Shown: positions 50,434 through 61,767 of the stretch, one piece after another
How the letters are laid out: each line of letters begins with the position of its first letter
How positions within the stretch are numbered: position 1 is the first letter of the stretch
Source: JAWSUT01 sp033549345
GTDB taxonomy: Bacteria > Bacillota > Dethiobacteria > Dethiobacterales > Dethiobacteraceae
Length of the DNA: 64,000 nt
Direction of reading: 5' to 3'
Assembly (NCBI GenBank): GCA_033549345.1
Contig: JAWSUT010000011.1
Location: forward strand, 22,945-86,944
Made by a program: the position numbers and the translations under genes
The notes under the pieces: model-generated
Database searches by the model: none
What the model saw: only the letters and a program-made list of their open reading frames with translations
What the model was told of the DNA's origin: nothing

Positions 50434-51144
50434 ATGGCAAAGCACGGCAAGAAGTATGTTGAAGCAAGAAAGCTTGTCGACCGTGACATGCTCTATGATC
50501 CACTGGAAGCATTAGAGCTGGCGAAAAAAACGGCGACTACAAAATTTGACGGCACTGTTGAACTGGCGGTTAAGTTGGGTGTTAACCCCAAACATGCCGA
50601 CCAGCAGGTCAGGGGTGCTGTGGTACTGCCCGCCGGTATCGGTAAGCAGGTCACCGTGGCTGTATTCGCCAAAGGCGAAAAAGCCAAAGAAGCAGAAGCT
50701 GCAGGTGCTGAATTTGTTGGTGCCGAGGATCTGGTTGCCAAGGTTGAGGGCGGTTGGTTTGGTTTTGACGTAGCTGTGGCCACACCGGATATGATGGGGA
50801 TGGTAGGTAAACTGGGCCGGGCACTTGGCCCCAAAGGTTTGATGCCCAACCCGAAAACCGGAACGGTTACCATGGACGTAGCCCGTGCCGTAAATGAAAT
50901 CAAAGCCGGTAAAGTGGAATACCGTGTAGACAAAAACGGGATTATCCATGTTCCCATCGGCAAAGCTTCGTTTGAAGTGGAGAAGCTCTCAGAGAACTTC
51001 TACACCATCATCGAAACGCTGCTGAAAGTAAAGCCGGCGGCGGCAAAGGGACAGTACATGCGCTCCATTACAGTAGCCAGCACGATGGGCCCCGGAATCC
51101 GGGTCAGCACCCAGAAGGCTGCGACGCTCGGCAAAGCCAAATAA
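50434..51144 (+). CDS. rplA: Ribosomal protein L1
   Basis: A 236-residue protein with YDPLEALELAKKTATTKFDGTVELAVKLG at the start and LGPKGLMPNPKTGTVT in the RNA-binding domain II. Family members repress the L11 operon by binding mRNA. AAGGAGG precedes the ATG. Confidence 0.96.
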   Translation: MAKHGKKYVEARKLVDRDMLYDPLEALELAKKTATTKFDGTVELAVKLGVNPKHADQQVRGAVVLPAGIGKQVTVAVFAKGEKAKEAEAAGAEFVGAEDLVAKVEGGWFGFDVAVATPDMMGMVGKLGRALGPKGLMPNPKTGTVTMDVARAVNEIKAGKVEYRVDKNGIIHVPIGKASFEVEKLSENFYTIIETLLKVKPAAAKGQYMRSITVASTMGPGIRVSTQKAATLGKAK

Positions 51145-51211
51145 GAGGCTTGCAAAATACGGCCGCATATGATACAATGCGTCCGTGCATGTATAAACGA
51201 ACTGAATGAAT

Positions 51212-51342
51212 GTTTTTTGACCGTAGACAACAGGTGCCCTTAGGGCTTAAGGACAATGTCGCCTGCCGAGGTCGGAATGTCATCTGACAATGTGTTTACA
51301 TTGATGGCCTCCGCATGTCTGCGGAGGCCATCTTATTTTTTA
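51212..51342 (+). promoter_or_regulatory. L10 leader (ribosomal protein autoregulatory RNA)
   Basis: The sequence CCGTAGACAACAGGTGC (51221-51237) through CGCCTGCCGAGGTC (about 51260-51273) matches the conserved L10 leader, where L10(L12) binds to repress its own operon. It ends in an attenuator with stem GATGGCCTCCGCA/TGCGGAGGCCATC and a T-run (51303-51341). It lies directly before rplJ. Confidence 0.88.
51303..51341 (+). terminator. Attenuator of the L10 leader
   Basis: A 13-bp perfect stem GATGGCCTCCGCA / TGCGGAGGCCATC with loop TGTC and TTATTTTTT. Confidence 0.88.
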
Positions 51343-51375
51343 CCGTTCTTACCGTTTTTGCGAGGAGGTGGAAAG

Positions 51376-51909
51376 ATGAGTATAACCAAAGCAGACAAAA
51401 AGCAGGTTGTCAGTGAGGTAAAAGAGGACCTGCAAAACGCTAAAACTGCCATTGTTACCGACTATCGCGGCCTTAATGTCGAACAGATTACCAAACTGCG
51501 CCGTGCGTTGTATGCAGAAAATGTGAAGTACTCTGTTATCAAAAACACGCTGGCAAGCATAGCCGCCCATGAACTGGGGCTTGAGGCTCTGGACGTCTAC
51601 CTTGAAGGCCCAACGGCGATTGCCTACGGTTTCGATGATCCGGTAGCTCCGGCCAAAGTTCTCAGTAAATACGCCAAGGACTTTGATAAGCTGGAAATTA
51701 AAGGCGGACTGTTGGAAGGGACACTGATTGACCCGGCCCGTATTAAGGCTTTGGCGGACCTGCCGTCACGCGAAGTCCTGCTTGGCCAGGTAGCCGGTGC
51801 ATTTGCTTCACCGATGACCGGATTTGCCGGTGCCGCACAGGGTATTCTGCGCAAGTTTGTCGGTACGCTGGATGCTGTGCGTGAAAAGAAGGAAGCCGAG
51901 GCTTCCTAG
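51376..51909 (+). CDS. rplJ: Ribosomal protein L10
   Basis: A protein of about 177 residues forming the L7/L12 stalk base. It has KQVVSEVKEDLQNAKTAIVTDYRGL and VKYSVIKNTLASIA at the start and a C-terminal L12-binding helix. ATG 51376 follows AGGAGG. It is regulated through the L10 leader. Confidence 0.95.
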   Translation: MSITKADKKQVVSEVKEDLQNAKTAIVTDYRGLNVEQITKLRRALYAENVKYSVIKNTLASIAAHELGLEALDVYLEGPTAIAYGFDDPVAPAKVLSKYAKDFDKLEIKGGLLEGTLIDPARIKALADLPSREVLLGQVAGAFASPMTGFAGAAQGILRKFVGTLDAVREKKEAEAS

Positions 51910-51974
51910 CAGCCGCAGGGCTGTAAATGACTAAAAACTAAAATTACTGTACGATAATAAGGAGGAAATAAAGA

Positions 51975-52352
51975 ATGTCTAAAGTTGCTGAAGTATTGGA
52001 AATCGTTAAAGGGATGACTGTTCTGGAATTGTCCGAACTGGTAAAATCATTTGAAGAAGAATTTGGCGTGTCTGCTGCCGCTCCTGTGGCCATGGCTGCC
52101 ATGCCCGCTGCCGGTGCAGATGCTCCTGCAGCCGAAGAGCAAAGTGAATTTGATGTAATCCTGACATCCCCCGGTGAAAAGAAAGTACAGGTCATCAAAG
52201 CTGTTCGCGAAGTGACCGGTCTTGGCCTGAAAGAAGCCAAAGAGCTGGTTGACGGTGCACCGAACCCCGTAAAAGAAAAAATCTCCAAAGAAGATGCGGA
52301 CGCCCTGAAAGCCAAACTTGAAGAAGCCGGGGCCAGTGTGGAAGTTAAGTAA
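51975..52352 (+). CDS. rplL: Ribosomal protein L7/L12
   Basis: A 125-residue protein. The N-terminal dimerisation helices are followed by an Ala/Pro-rich hinge (residues 35-55) and the C-terminal factor-binding domain EFDVILTSPGEKKVQVIKAV and GLGLKEAKELVDGAP. AAGGAGG precedes the ATG. Confidence 0.96.
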   Translation: MSKVAEVLEIVKGMTVLELSELVKSFEEEFGVSAAAPVAMAAMPAAGADAPAAEEQSEFDVILTSPGEKKVQVIKAVREVTGLGLKEAKELVDGAPNPVKEKISKEDADALKAKLEEAGASVEVK

Positions 52353-52367
52353 TTCCCCCAGCGCTGT

Positions 52368-52402
52368 AAAAAAGGCGCCCGTTTTGTTGGGTGCCTTTTT
52401 CC
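52368..52402 (+). terminator. Terminator between rplL and rpoB
   Basis: Stem AAAAGGCGCCC / GGGTGCCTTTT with an 8-nt loop and T-tail. rpoB has its own promoter downstream. Confidence 0.8.
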
Positions 52403-52446
52403 CTTTTCTTTGACGGAGCAAAAAACTTTATTTTCTTTGGTATTCC

Positions 52447-52475
52447 TTGACATATAGAAATTGTTGTGATATTAT
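52447..52475 (+). promoter_or_regulatory. rpoB promoter
   Basis: TTGACA (52447-52452), a 17-nt spacer and TATTAT (52470-52475). It leaves a leader of about 165 nt before rpoB. Confidence 0.7.
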
Positions 52476-52645
52476 TATAAACTGCTTAACAATGCCTTCT
52501 TTGCTATATTTATGTATACCTGACAATCATTCGGGACAGACTAAAATGTTACGTTCTTATGGTAAATTTTACAACACATAAATATTTTGAAGAAGGTATT
52601 GTTATTTTTACTGGGTAAAACCTAGGGACAGGAGTGAGTGCCTGA

Positions 52646-55600
52646 ATGTTCAAAGACATTGATGCGGGAACGAGAAAGCGCCGCAGCTATGCACGGATTG
52701 ACGAAGTCCTGGATATCCCGAACCTGATTGAGGTTCAGCAGACTTCGTACCACTGGTTCCTCCGTGAGGGACTGCAGGAGATGTTCGACGAAATTTCACC
52801 GATTCAGGACTTTACGGGAAACCTGGTCTTGGAATTCATCGGATATTCCCTGGGTGAACCGAAATACTCCGTGGACGAGTGCAAGGAGCGCGACGCCACC
52901 TACTCAGTCCCGCTGCGTGTCCGGGTTCGCCTGATCAACAAGGAGACGGGAGAAGTCAAAGAGCAGGAAGTCTTTATGGGTGACTTCCCGCTGATGACGG
53001 AAAACGGCACGTTCATCATCAATGGTGCCGAACGTGTTATCGTCAGTCAGTTGGTCCGTTCCCCCGGCGTCTACTTTAACAGCCAGATTGACTTTTCCGG
53101 CAAACCGCTTTTTGCCGGGACAATCATCCCCAACCGAGGCGCCTGGCTGGAATTTGAAACCGATGTAAATGATGTGATTTACGTTCGTGTGGACCGTACC
53201 CGGAAAGTGCCGGTTACGGTGCTTCTGCGTGCCATTGGTTACGGTACGAATAATGACATTCTCGGCCTGTATGACCATGATCCCCGCATATTGGCCACAC
53301 TGGAAAAAGACCATACCGATTCGTTTGAATCAGGTATTTTGGAAATCTATAAGCGTCTTCGCCCCGGTGAACCGCTTAATGTGGAAAATGCACGTTCTCT
53401 TTTTGAATCTCTCTTTTTTGAACCCAAGCGTTATGACTTTGCTCACGTGGGCCGTTATAAGGTAAACAAAAAATTATCCTTTGTGCCGCGTGTCAGCAAC
53501 AGGCAGCTTGTAGACAATGTTGTCGATGAAAACGGTGAGCTGCTGGCCCGCAGCGGAGACAAGATTACGTTTGAGTCGGCACGCATGTTTGAGGAAAAAG
53601 GCATCACCCGTGTTCGCATCGCTTTAAATGACCAGGAACTGACGGTCATCAATAATGAACGAATCAGCCCGGCTGTTAAACACCTGACGAAAGCAGACAT
53701 TGTGGCTACCATCGGGTACATTCTTAACCTGATTGACGGGTTAGGCAATACCGATGATATTGACCACCTTGGCAACCGCCGTTTACGCAGTGTCGGGGAG
53801 CTTTTGCAAAACCAGTTCCGGATCGGCCTCTCGCGTATGGAGCGTGTGGTGCGGGAGCGGATGACGATTCAGGATGTGGAAGCGATTACACCGCAGGCCC
53901 TGATCAATATTCGTCCTGTGATTGCCGCAATAAAAGAGTTTTTCGGTTCCAGCCAGTTGTCCCAATTTATGGACCAGACAAATCCCCTGGCGGAACTGAC
54001 ACACAAACGCAGACTGTCTGCTCTTGGCCCCGGCGGCCTTAGCCGGGAAAGGGCCGGTTTTGAAGTGCGTGACGTTCACCACTCCCACTACGGCAGAATG
54101 TGCCCCATTGAAACGCCCGAAGGCCCCAACATCGGACTGATCGGTTCCCTGTCCACATTCGGCCGCATTAATGAATACGGGTTTATTGAAACGCCCTACC
54201 GGAAAGTGGACAAGGAAAAAGGCCGTGTTACCGAAGAAATGATTTATCTTACTGCCGATGATGAGGACAACTATACTGTGGCGCAGGCCAATGCCCTGCT
54301 CGATGAAAACGGTCATTTCCTCAATGACAGAATTACCTGCCGCTACAGGCACGAAACTGTTATGCGGCATCCGTCCAATATCGACTTCATGGATGTTTCA
54401 CCAAAGCAACTTGTTTCAGTTGCCACCGCTCTGATTCCGTTTTTGGAAAACGACGACGCCAACCGCGCGCTGATGGGCGCGAACATGCAGCGGCAGGCTG
54501 TACCGCTGCTGCAGGCACAGGCTCCGCTGGTCGGTACCGGCATGGAATATAAAACAGCACGGGATTCCGGTGTAGTTGTCCGTGCCAAAAGTGCAGGTGA
54601 AGTTGTTTATGTCACGGCAGACACCATAATCCTTCGCCGCGAGGAAGATCCGGATGCTCCGAACCGGCAGATTAACGGACGCACCGGGGAAGTTTTTCCC
54701 GGGGAACCCCTGGAGAACTATGCCCGGGGCTGCGATATTTATACGCTGCAAAAGTTCAAACGCTCCAACCAGGGTACTTGTATGAATCAGAAACCCATTG
54801 TCAGCAAAGGACAGAAAGTCCTGGCCGACGAAACCATTGCCGATGGCCCCTCTACAGATCAGGGTGAACTGGCACTGGGCCGAAACATCCTGGTCGCGTT
54901 TATGCCCTGGGAAGGCTACAATTACGAGGACGCGATTTTGCTCAGTGAAAAAGCTGTGAAAATCGATGTCTTTACATCCATTCATATTGAAGAGTACGAG
55001 TCGGAAGCCCGTGATACCAAGCTGGGTCCCGAGGAAATCACCCGGGATATTCCCAATGTGGGTGAGGATGCTTTAAAAGACCTGGATGAGCGTGGTATTA
55101 TCCGGGTTGGCGCCGAAGTCAGGGCCGGTGACATCCTGGTGGGCAAGGTGACACCAAAAGGAGAAACGGAACTGACGGCAGAAGAGCGTCTGCTGCGGGC
55201 CATTTTCGGCGAAAAGGCCCGGGAAGTCAGGGATACCTCCCTGCGCGTTCCCCACGGCGAATCCGGTATGGTAGTGGACGTCAAGGTATTCTCACGTGAG
55301 CAGGGCGATGAGCTCCCCCCCGGTGTGAATCAACTGGTCCGGGCTTATGTGGCACAGAAACGGAAGATTTCCGAGGGTGACAAAATGGCCGGACGCCACG
55401 GTAACAAAGGTGTCATTGCGCGGATCCTGCCTGAAGAGGATATGCCGTTTTTACCTGACGGAACGCCGGTGGAAATTGTGCTGAACCCGTTGGGTGTACC
55501 TTCCCGGATGAATATCGGACAGATTCTTGAGACACACCTGGGCTGGGCTGCCAAAGCGCTGGGTATTCACATCGCTTCCCCGGTCTTCGACGGTGCCCGT

Positions 55601-56458
55601 GAAGAGGACGTGATGAACGCCTTTACAGAGGCGGGGCTGCCGGCAAACGGCAAAACCGTTCTTTACGACGGCCGTACCGGTACACCGTTTGATAATGAAG
55701 TAACCGTGGGTTATGTGTATATGCTCAAGCTGGCCCACCTGGTTGATGATAAGATTCATGCCCGTTCCACGGGCCCGTATTCCCTGGTAACCCAACAGCC
55801 CTTGGGCGGGAAGGCGCAGTTTGGCGGACAGCGTTTCGGGGAAATGGAAGTATGGGCGCTGGAAGCATACGGTGCCGCCTATACCCTGCAGGAAATTCTT
55901 ACGGTCAAGTCCGATGACGTTGTTGGCCGGGTCAAGACCTACGAAGCAATCGTCAAGGGAGAGAATATTCCTGAACCCGGTGTCCCCGAGTCTTTTAAGG
56001 TTTTGGTTAAGGAGCTGCAGAGCCTCGGGATGGATGTTAAGATTGTTGATGAGTCTGTGGGCGAGCTGGAGATTCGTGATGCCGATGAAGACGGCGAAGT
56101 CCGCGACCTGGGTGTTAATATTGAAGGTACGGAAGATGAAGACCGTATCGGCGCCGATGACGGCCTCATTGATGAAGAATATGTCGATGATGACCCGGAC
56201 CTTGATATTGACACGGAAGATGCAATAACGGACACTGATCTGGACCAAATTGCCCTGGCCGGTGACAGTGACGACGATGATGACCTGAATGTTGATTCCG
56301 ATTTGTTGCTTGATGACGATGATGACGTTTCTGATGAACTTGATCTCGACGATGACGACGTTTCCGATGAACTTGATCTCGACGATGATTTTGCTTATGG
56401 TAAACGCAAAAAGAGGTTGGTAGAATTGGACGATGATGATGAGGATGACGAGGAATAA
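52646..56458 (+). CDS. rpoB: RNA polymerase beta subunit
   Basis: A 1270-residue core subunit. Typical segments include QTSYHWFLREGLQEMF, the rifampicin region FFGSSQLSQFMDQTNPLAELTHKRR, EMYKTARDSG-type EYKTARDSGV, and KMAGRHGNKGV. The last 120 or so residues are unusual: a run of Asp and Glu making up about half the residues, with the unit DDDVSDELDLD repeated as a 33-bp tandem at 56318-56383, ending DDDDEDDEE. Ordinary Gram-positive RpoB has a shorter acidic tail. Confidence 0.97.
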   Translation: MFKDIDAGTRKRRSYARIDEVLDIPNLIEVQQTSYHWFLREGLQEMFDEISPIQDFTGNLVLEFIGYSLGEPKYSVDECKERDATYSVPLRVRVRLINKETGEVKEQEVFMGDFPLMTENGTFIINGAERVIVSQLVRSPGVYFNSQIDFSGKPLFAGTIIPNRGAWLEFETDVNDVIYVRVDRTRKVPVTVLLRAIGYGTNNDILGLYDHDPRILATLEKDHTDSFESGILEIYKRLRPGEPLNVENARSLFESLFFEPKRYDFAHVGRYKVNKKLSFVPRVSNRQLVDNVVDENGELLARSGDKITFESARMFEEKGITRVRIALNDQELTVINNERISPAVKHLTKADIVATIGYILNLIDGLGNTDDIDHLGNRRLRSVGELLQNQFRIGLSRMERVVRERMTIQDVEAITPQALINIRPVIAAIKEFFGSSQLSQFMDQTNPLAELTHKRRLSALGPGGLSRERAGFEVRDVHHSHYGRMCPIETPEGPNIGLIGSLSTFGRINEYGFIETPYRKVDKEKGRVTEEMIYLTADDEDNYTVAQANALLDENGHFLNDRITCRYRHETVMRHPSNIDFMDVSPKQLVSVATALIPFLENDDANRALMGANMQRQAVPLLQAQAPLVGTGMEYKTARDSGVVVRAKSAGEVVYVTADTIILRREEDPDAPNRQINGRTGEVFPGEPLENYARGCDIYTLQKFKRSNQGTCMNQKPIVSKGQKVLADETIADGPSTDQGELALGRNILVAFMPWEGYNYEDAILLSEKAVKIDVFTSIHIEEYESEARDTKLGPEEITRDIPNVGEDALKDLDERGIIRVGAEVRAGDILVGKVTPKGETELTAEERLLRAIFGEKAREVRDTSLRVPHGESGMVVDVKVFSREQGDELPPGVNQLVRAYVAQKRKISEGDKMAGRHGNKGVIARILPEEDMPFLPDGTPVEIVLNPLGVPSRMNIGQILETHLGWAAKALGIHIASPVFDGAREEDVMNAFTEAGLPANGKTVLYDGRTGTPFDNEVTVGYVYMLKLAHLVDDKIHARSTGPYSLVTQQPLGGKAQFGGQRFGEMEVWALEAYGAAYTLQEILTVKSDDVVGRVKTYEAIVKGENIPEPGVPESFKVLVKELQSLGMDVKIVDESVGELEIRDADEDGEVRDLGVNIEGTEDEDRIGADDGLIDEEYVDDDPDLDIDTEDAITDTDLDQIALAGDSDDDDDLNVDSDLLLDDDDDVSDELDLDDDDVSDELDLDDDFAYGKRKKRLVELDDDDEDDEE

Positions 56459-56518
56459 ACAATCTCTGTCAGTTCGTTACCCGTAAGCTAAAGAGTAGAT
56501 GAAAGGGAGGAAGTGCCC

Positions 56519-60214
<3,696 letters not shown>

Positions 60215-60220
60215 TATCGA

Positions 60221-60249
60221 TTGACAAGGGCTAGCGGCGATGGTAAAAT
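60221..60249 (+). promoter_or_regulatory. Promoter upstream of rplGB-rpsL
   Basis: TTGACA (60221-60226), a 17-nt spacer and TAAAAT (60244-60249). Confidence 0.75.
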
Positions 60250-60291
60250 ATTTGAGTGTGCCTGTTTACCAGGTTTCGTGGAGGGTGACGA

Positions 60292-60549
60292 ATGGAACTT
60301 GAAAACCTAAAGCAAACCCGTCAGGTTGTAACGGGCAGGAAGCAGACGGTAAAAGCCGTGGAAAACGGTAAAGCCAGCCATGTATTTGTTGCCAGGGATG
60401 CCGATGAACGTGTGATACGTCCGATTCTTGAAGCGTGCACGCAAAAGAATATCCCTGTCATCATGGTGGATACCATGGCTGAGCTCGGCAAGGCCTGTAA
60501 CATTAAGGTCAACGCGGCTACAGCTGCTGTTTTGACAGAAGAAGATTAA
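60292..60549 (+). CDS. rplGB: L7Ae-like ribosome-associated protein
   Basis: An 85-residue L7Ae/L30e fold protein (YbxF-type) with VVTGRKQTVKAVENGKASHVFVARDADERV, and IPVIMVDTMAELGKACNI as the K-turn-binding face. It is conserved between rpoC and rpsL. GAGGGTGACGA precedes the ATG. Confidence 0.9.
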   Translation: MELENLKQTRQVVTGRKQTVKAVENGKASHVFVARDADERVIRPILEACTQKNIPVIMVDTMAELGKACNIKVNAATAAVLTEED

Positions 60550-60554
60550 ACATT

Positions 60555-60585
60555 GCTCCTCCGCCCGCAAGGCGGGCGGAGGAGC
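60555..60585 (+). other. Strong GC-rich hairpin between rplGB and rpsL
   Basis: A 14-bp perfect stem GCTCCTCCGCCCGC / GCGGGCGGAGGAGC with a 3-nt loop and no T-tract. It is probably an RNA stability or attenuation element. Confidence 0.6.
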
Positions 60586-60622
60586 TTAACACTTGCATCA
60601 TTCGGGAAGGAGGTGGAGTGAT

Positions 60623-60997
60623 ATGCCAACCCTGAACCAACTGGTCCGTAAAGGCAGACAGGAAATTGTTAAAAAATCTACCGCACCTGCGCTGGAAGAA
60701 TCTCCGCAGAAGCGTGGTGTCTGTACGCGTGTTTCCACAACAACACCGAAAAAACCGAATTCAGCTCTGCGAAAAATTGCCCGTGTCCGTCTGACAAACG
60801 GAATCGAGGTGACAACGTATATTCCCGGAATCGGCCATAACCTGCAGGAACACTCAGTCGTGCTGGTCCGTGGCGGCCGTGTAAAAGACCTCCCCGGCGT
60901 AAGGTATCACCTTGTCAGAGGTGCACTTGACGCAGCCGGCGTGGAAAACAGGCAGCAAGCCCGTTCCAAATACGGCTCCAAGCGTAAAAAGAAGTAA
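60623..60997 (+). CDS. rpsL: Ribosomal protein S12
   Basis: A 124-residue protein with PTLNQLVRKGRQ at the start, TTTPKKPNSALRK (streptomycin-sensitive Lys) and VVLVRGGRVKDLPGVRYH. AAGGAGGTG precedes the ATG. rpsG follows after 182 bp, an unusually large gap for this gene pair. Confidence 0.96.
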   Translation: MPTLNQLVRKGRQEIVKKSTAPALEESPQKRGVCTRVSTTTPKKPNSALRKIARVRLTNGIEVTTYIPGIGHNLQEHSVVLVRGGRVKDLPGVRYHLVRGALDAAGVENRQQARSKYGSKRKKK

Positions 60998-61034
60998 CCA
61001 ACTTTGTTTTTAATTTATTTACTTGCAGTAAAGC

Positions 61035-61165
61035 CCAGTGCGGCTAGAAGCAAGCGAGGCAAGGCCGCAGGGAGCGAGGCGAGTGAGTCGAACAAACCGT
61101 TCGTCGAACGAGCCAAGACGACCGAGAACGCCGCATCGCGCAGCTTATCGCCGCACGAACAGAAG
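61035..61165. repeat. GC-rich repeat-like island between rpsL and rpsG
   Basis: The 182-bp gap 60998-61179 holds a short AT-rich stretch, then a GC-rich segment with recurrent GCGAGGC-type words (AAGCGAGGCAAGGC, GGAGCGAGGCGAGTGAG) and overlapping inverted copies of CGAAC/GTTCG near 61099-61120. It has no ORF. It interrupts a gene pair that is normally close. A genome-dispersed small repeat is the likely identity, but only one copy is in this window. Confidence 0.45.
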
Positions 61166-61179
61166 GGAGGAAAAGACTG

Positions 61180-61650
61180 ATGCCCCGTAAAGGACCCGTC
61201 CCCAAGAGGGATGTTCTACCCGATCCGATGTATCATACCAAACTGGTGACAAAGTTTATCAATTCATTGATGCTTGACGGTAAAAAAGGGGTGGCTCAGG
61301 CCATTTTCTATGATGCTATGGATATTATCAAAGAGAAAACCGGACGCCCGCCGCTGGAAGTGTTCAATGAAGCTGTTAAAAACGTTTCCCCCGTCCTGGA
61401 AGTTAAAGCACGCCGTGTTGGTGGTGCCAACTATCAGGTACCTGTTGAAGTATCTGCTCACCGCCGCAGCATTCTTGCTCTGCGCTGGTTAACTCGATAC
61501 ACCCGGGACCGTGGAGAGAAAACAATGGCCGAGCGCCTGGCCGGTGAACTGATGGATGCCGTGAACAATACCGGTAACGCGTTCAAGAAAAAGGAAGATA
61601 CGCACCGTATGGCCGAAGCCAACAAAGCGTTTGCACATTACCGCTGGTAG
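61180..61650 (+). CDS. rpsG: Ribosomal protein S7
   Basis: A 156-residue protein with PRKGPVPKRDVLPDP at the start, GGANYQVPVEVSAHRR in the core and an HRMAEANKAFAHYRW end. GGGAGGA precedes the ATG. fusA follows after 117 bp with a weak hairpin in the gap (GCTGTC/GACAGC). Confidence 0.96.
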   Translation: MPRKGPVPKRDVLPDPMYHTKLVTKFINSLMLDGKKGVAQAIFYDAMDIIKEKTGRPPLEVFNEAVKNVSPVLEVKARRVGGANYQVPVEVSAHRRSILALRWLTRYTRDRGEKTMAERLAGELMDAVNNTGNAFKKKEDTHRMAEANKAFAHYRW

Positions 61651-61767
61651 GCAATTTTTTCAACTCCGGCAGCTGTCGGTTTAAACGGGCTGACAGCACG
61701 CCGTACGTTTTATGTGTTTAAAAAATAGGAATATTATACATCATATTGGAGGAAAGGAGGGGACCTT

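Noticed and set aside
56318..56383. CRISPR-like repeat
   Set aside because: Two adjacent 33-bp units with no spacers, in frame inside rpoB; a coding tandem duplication.
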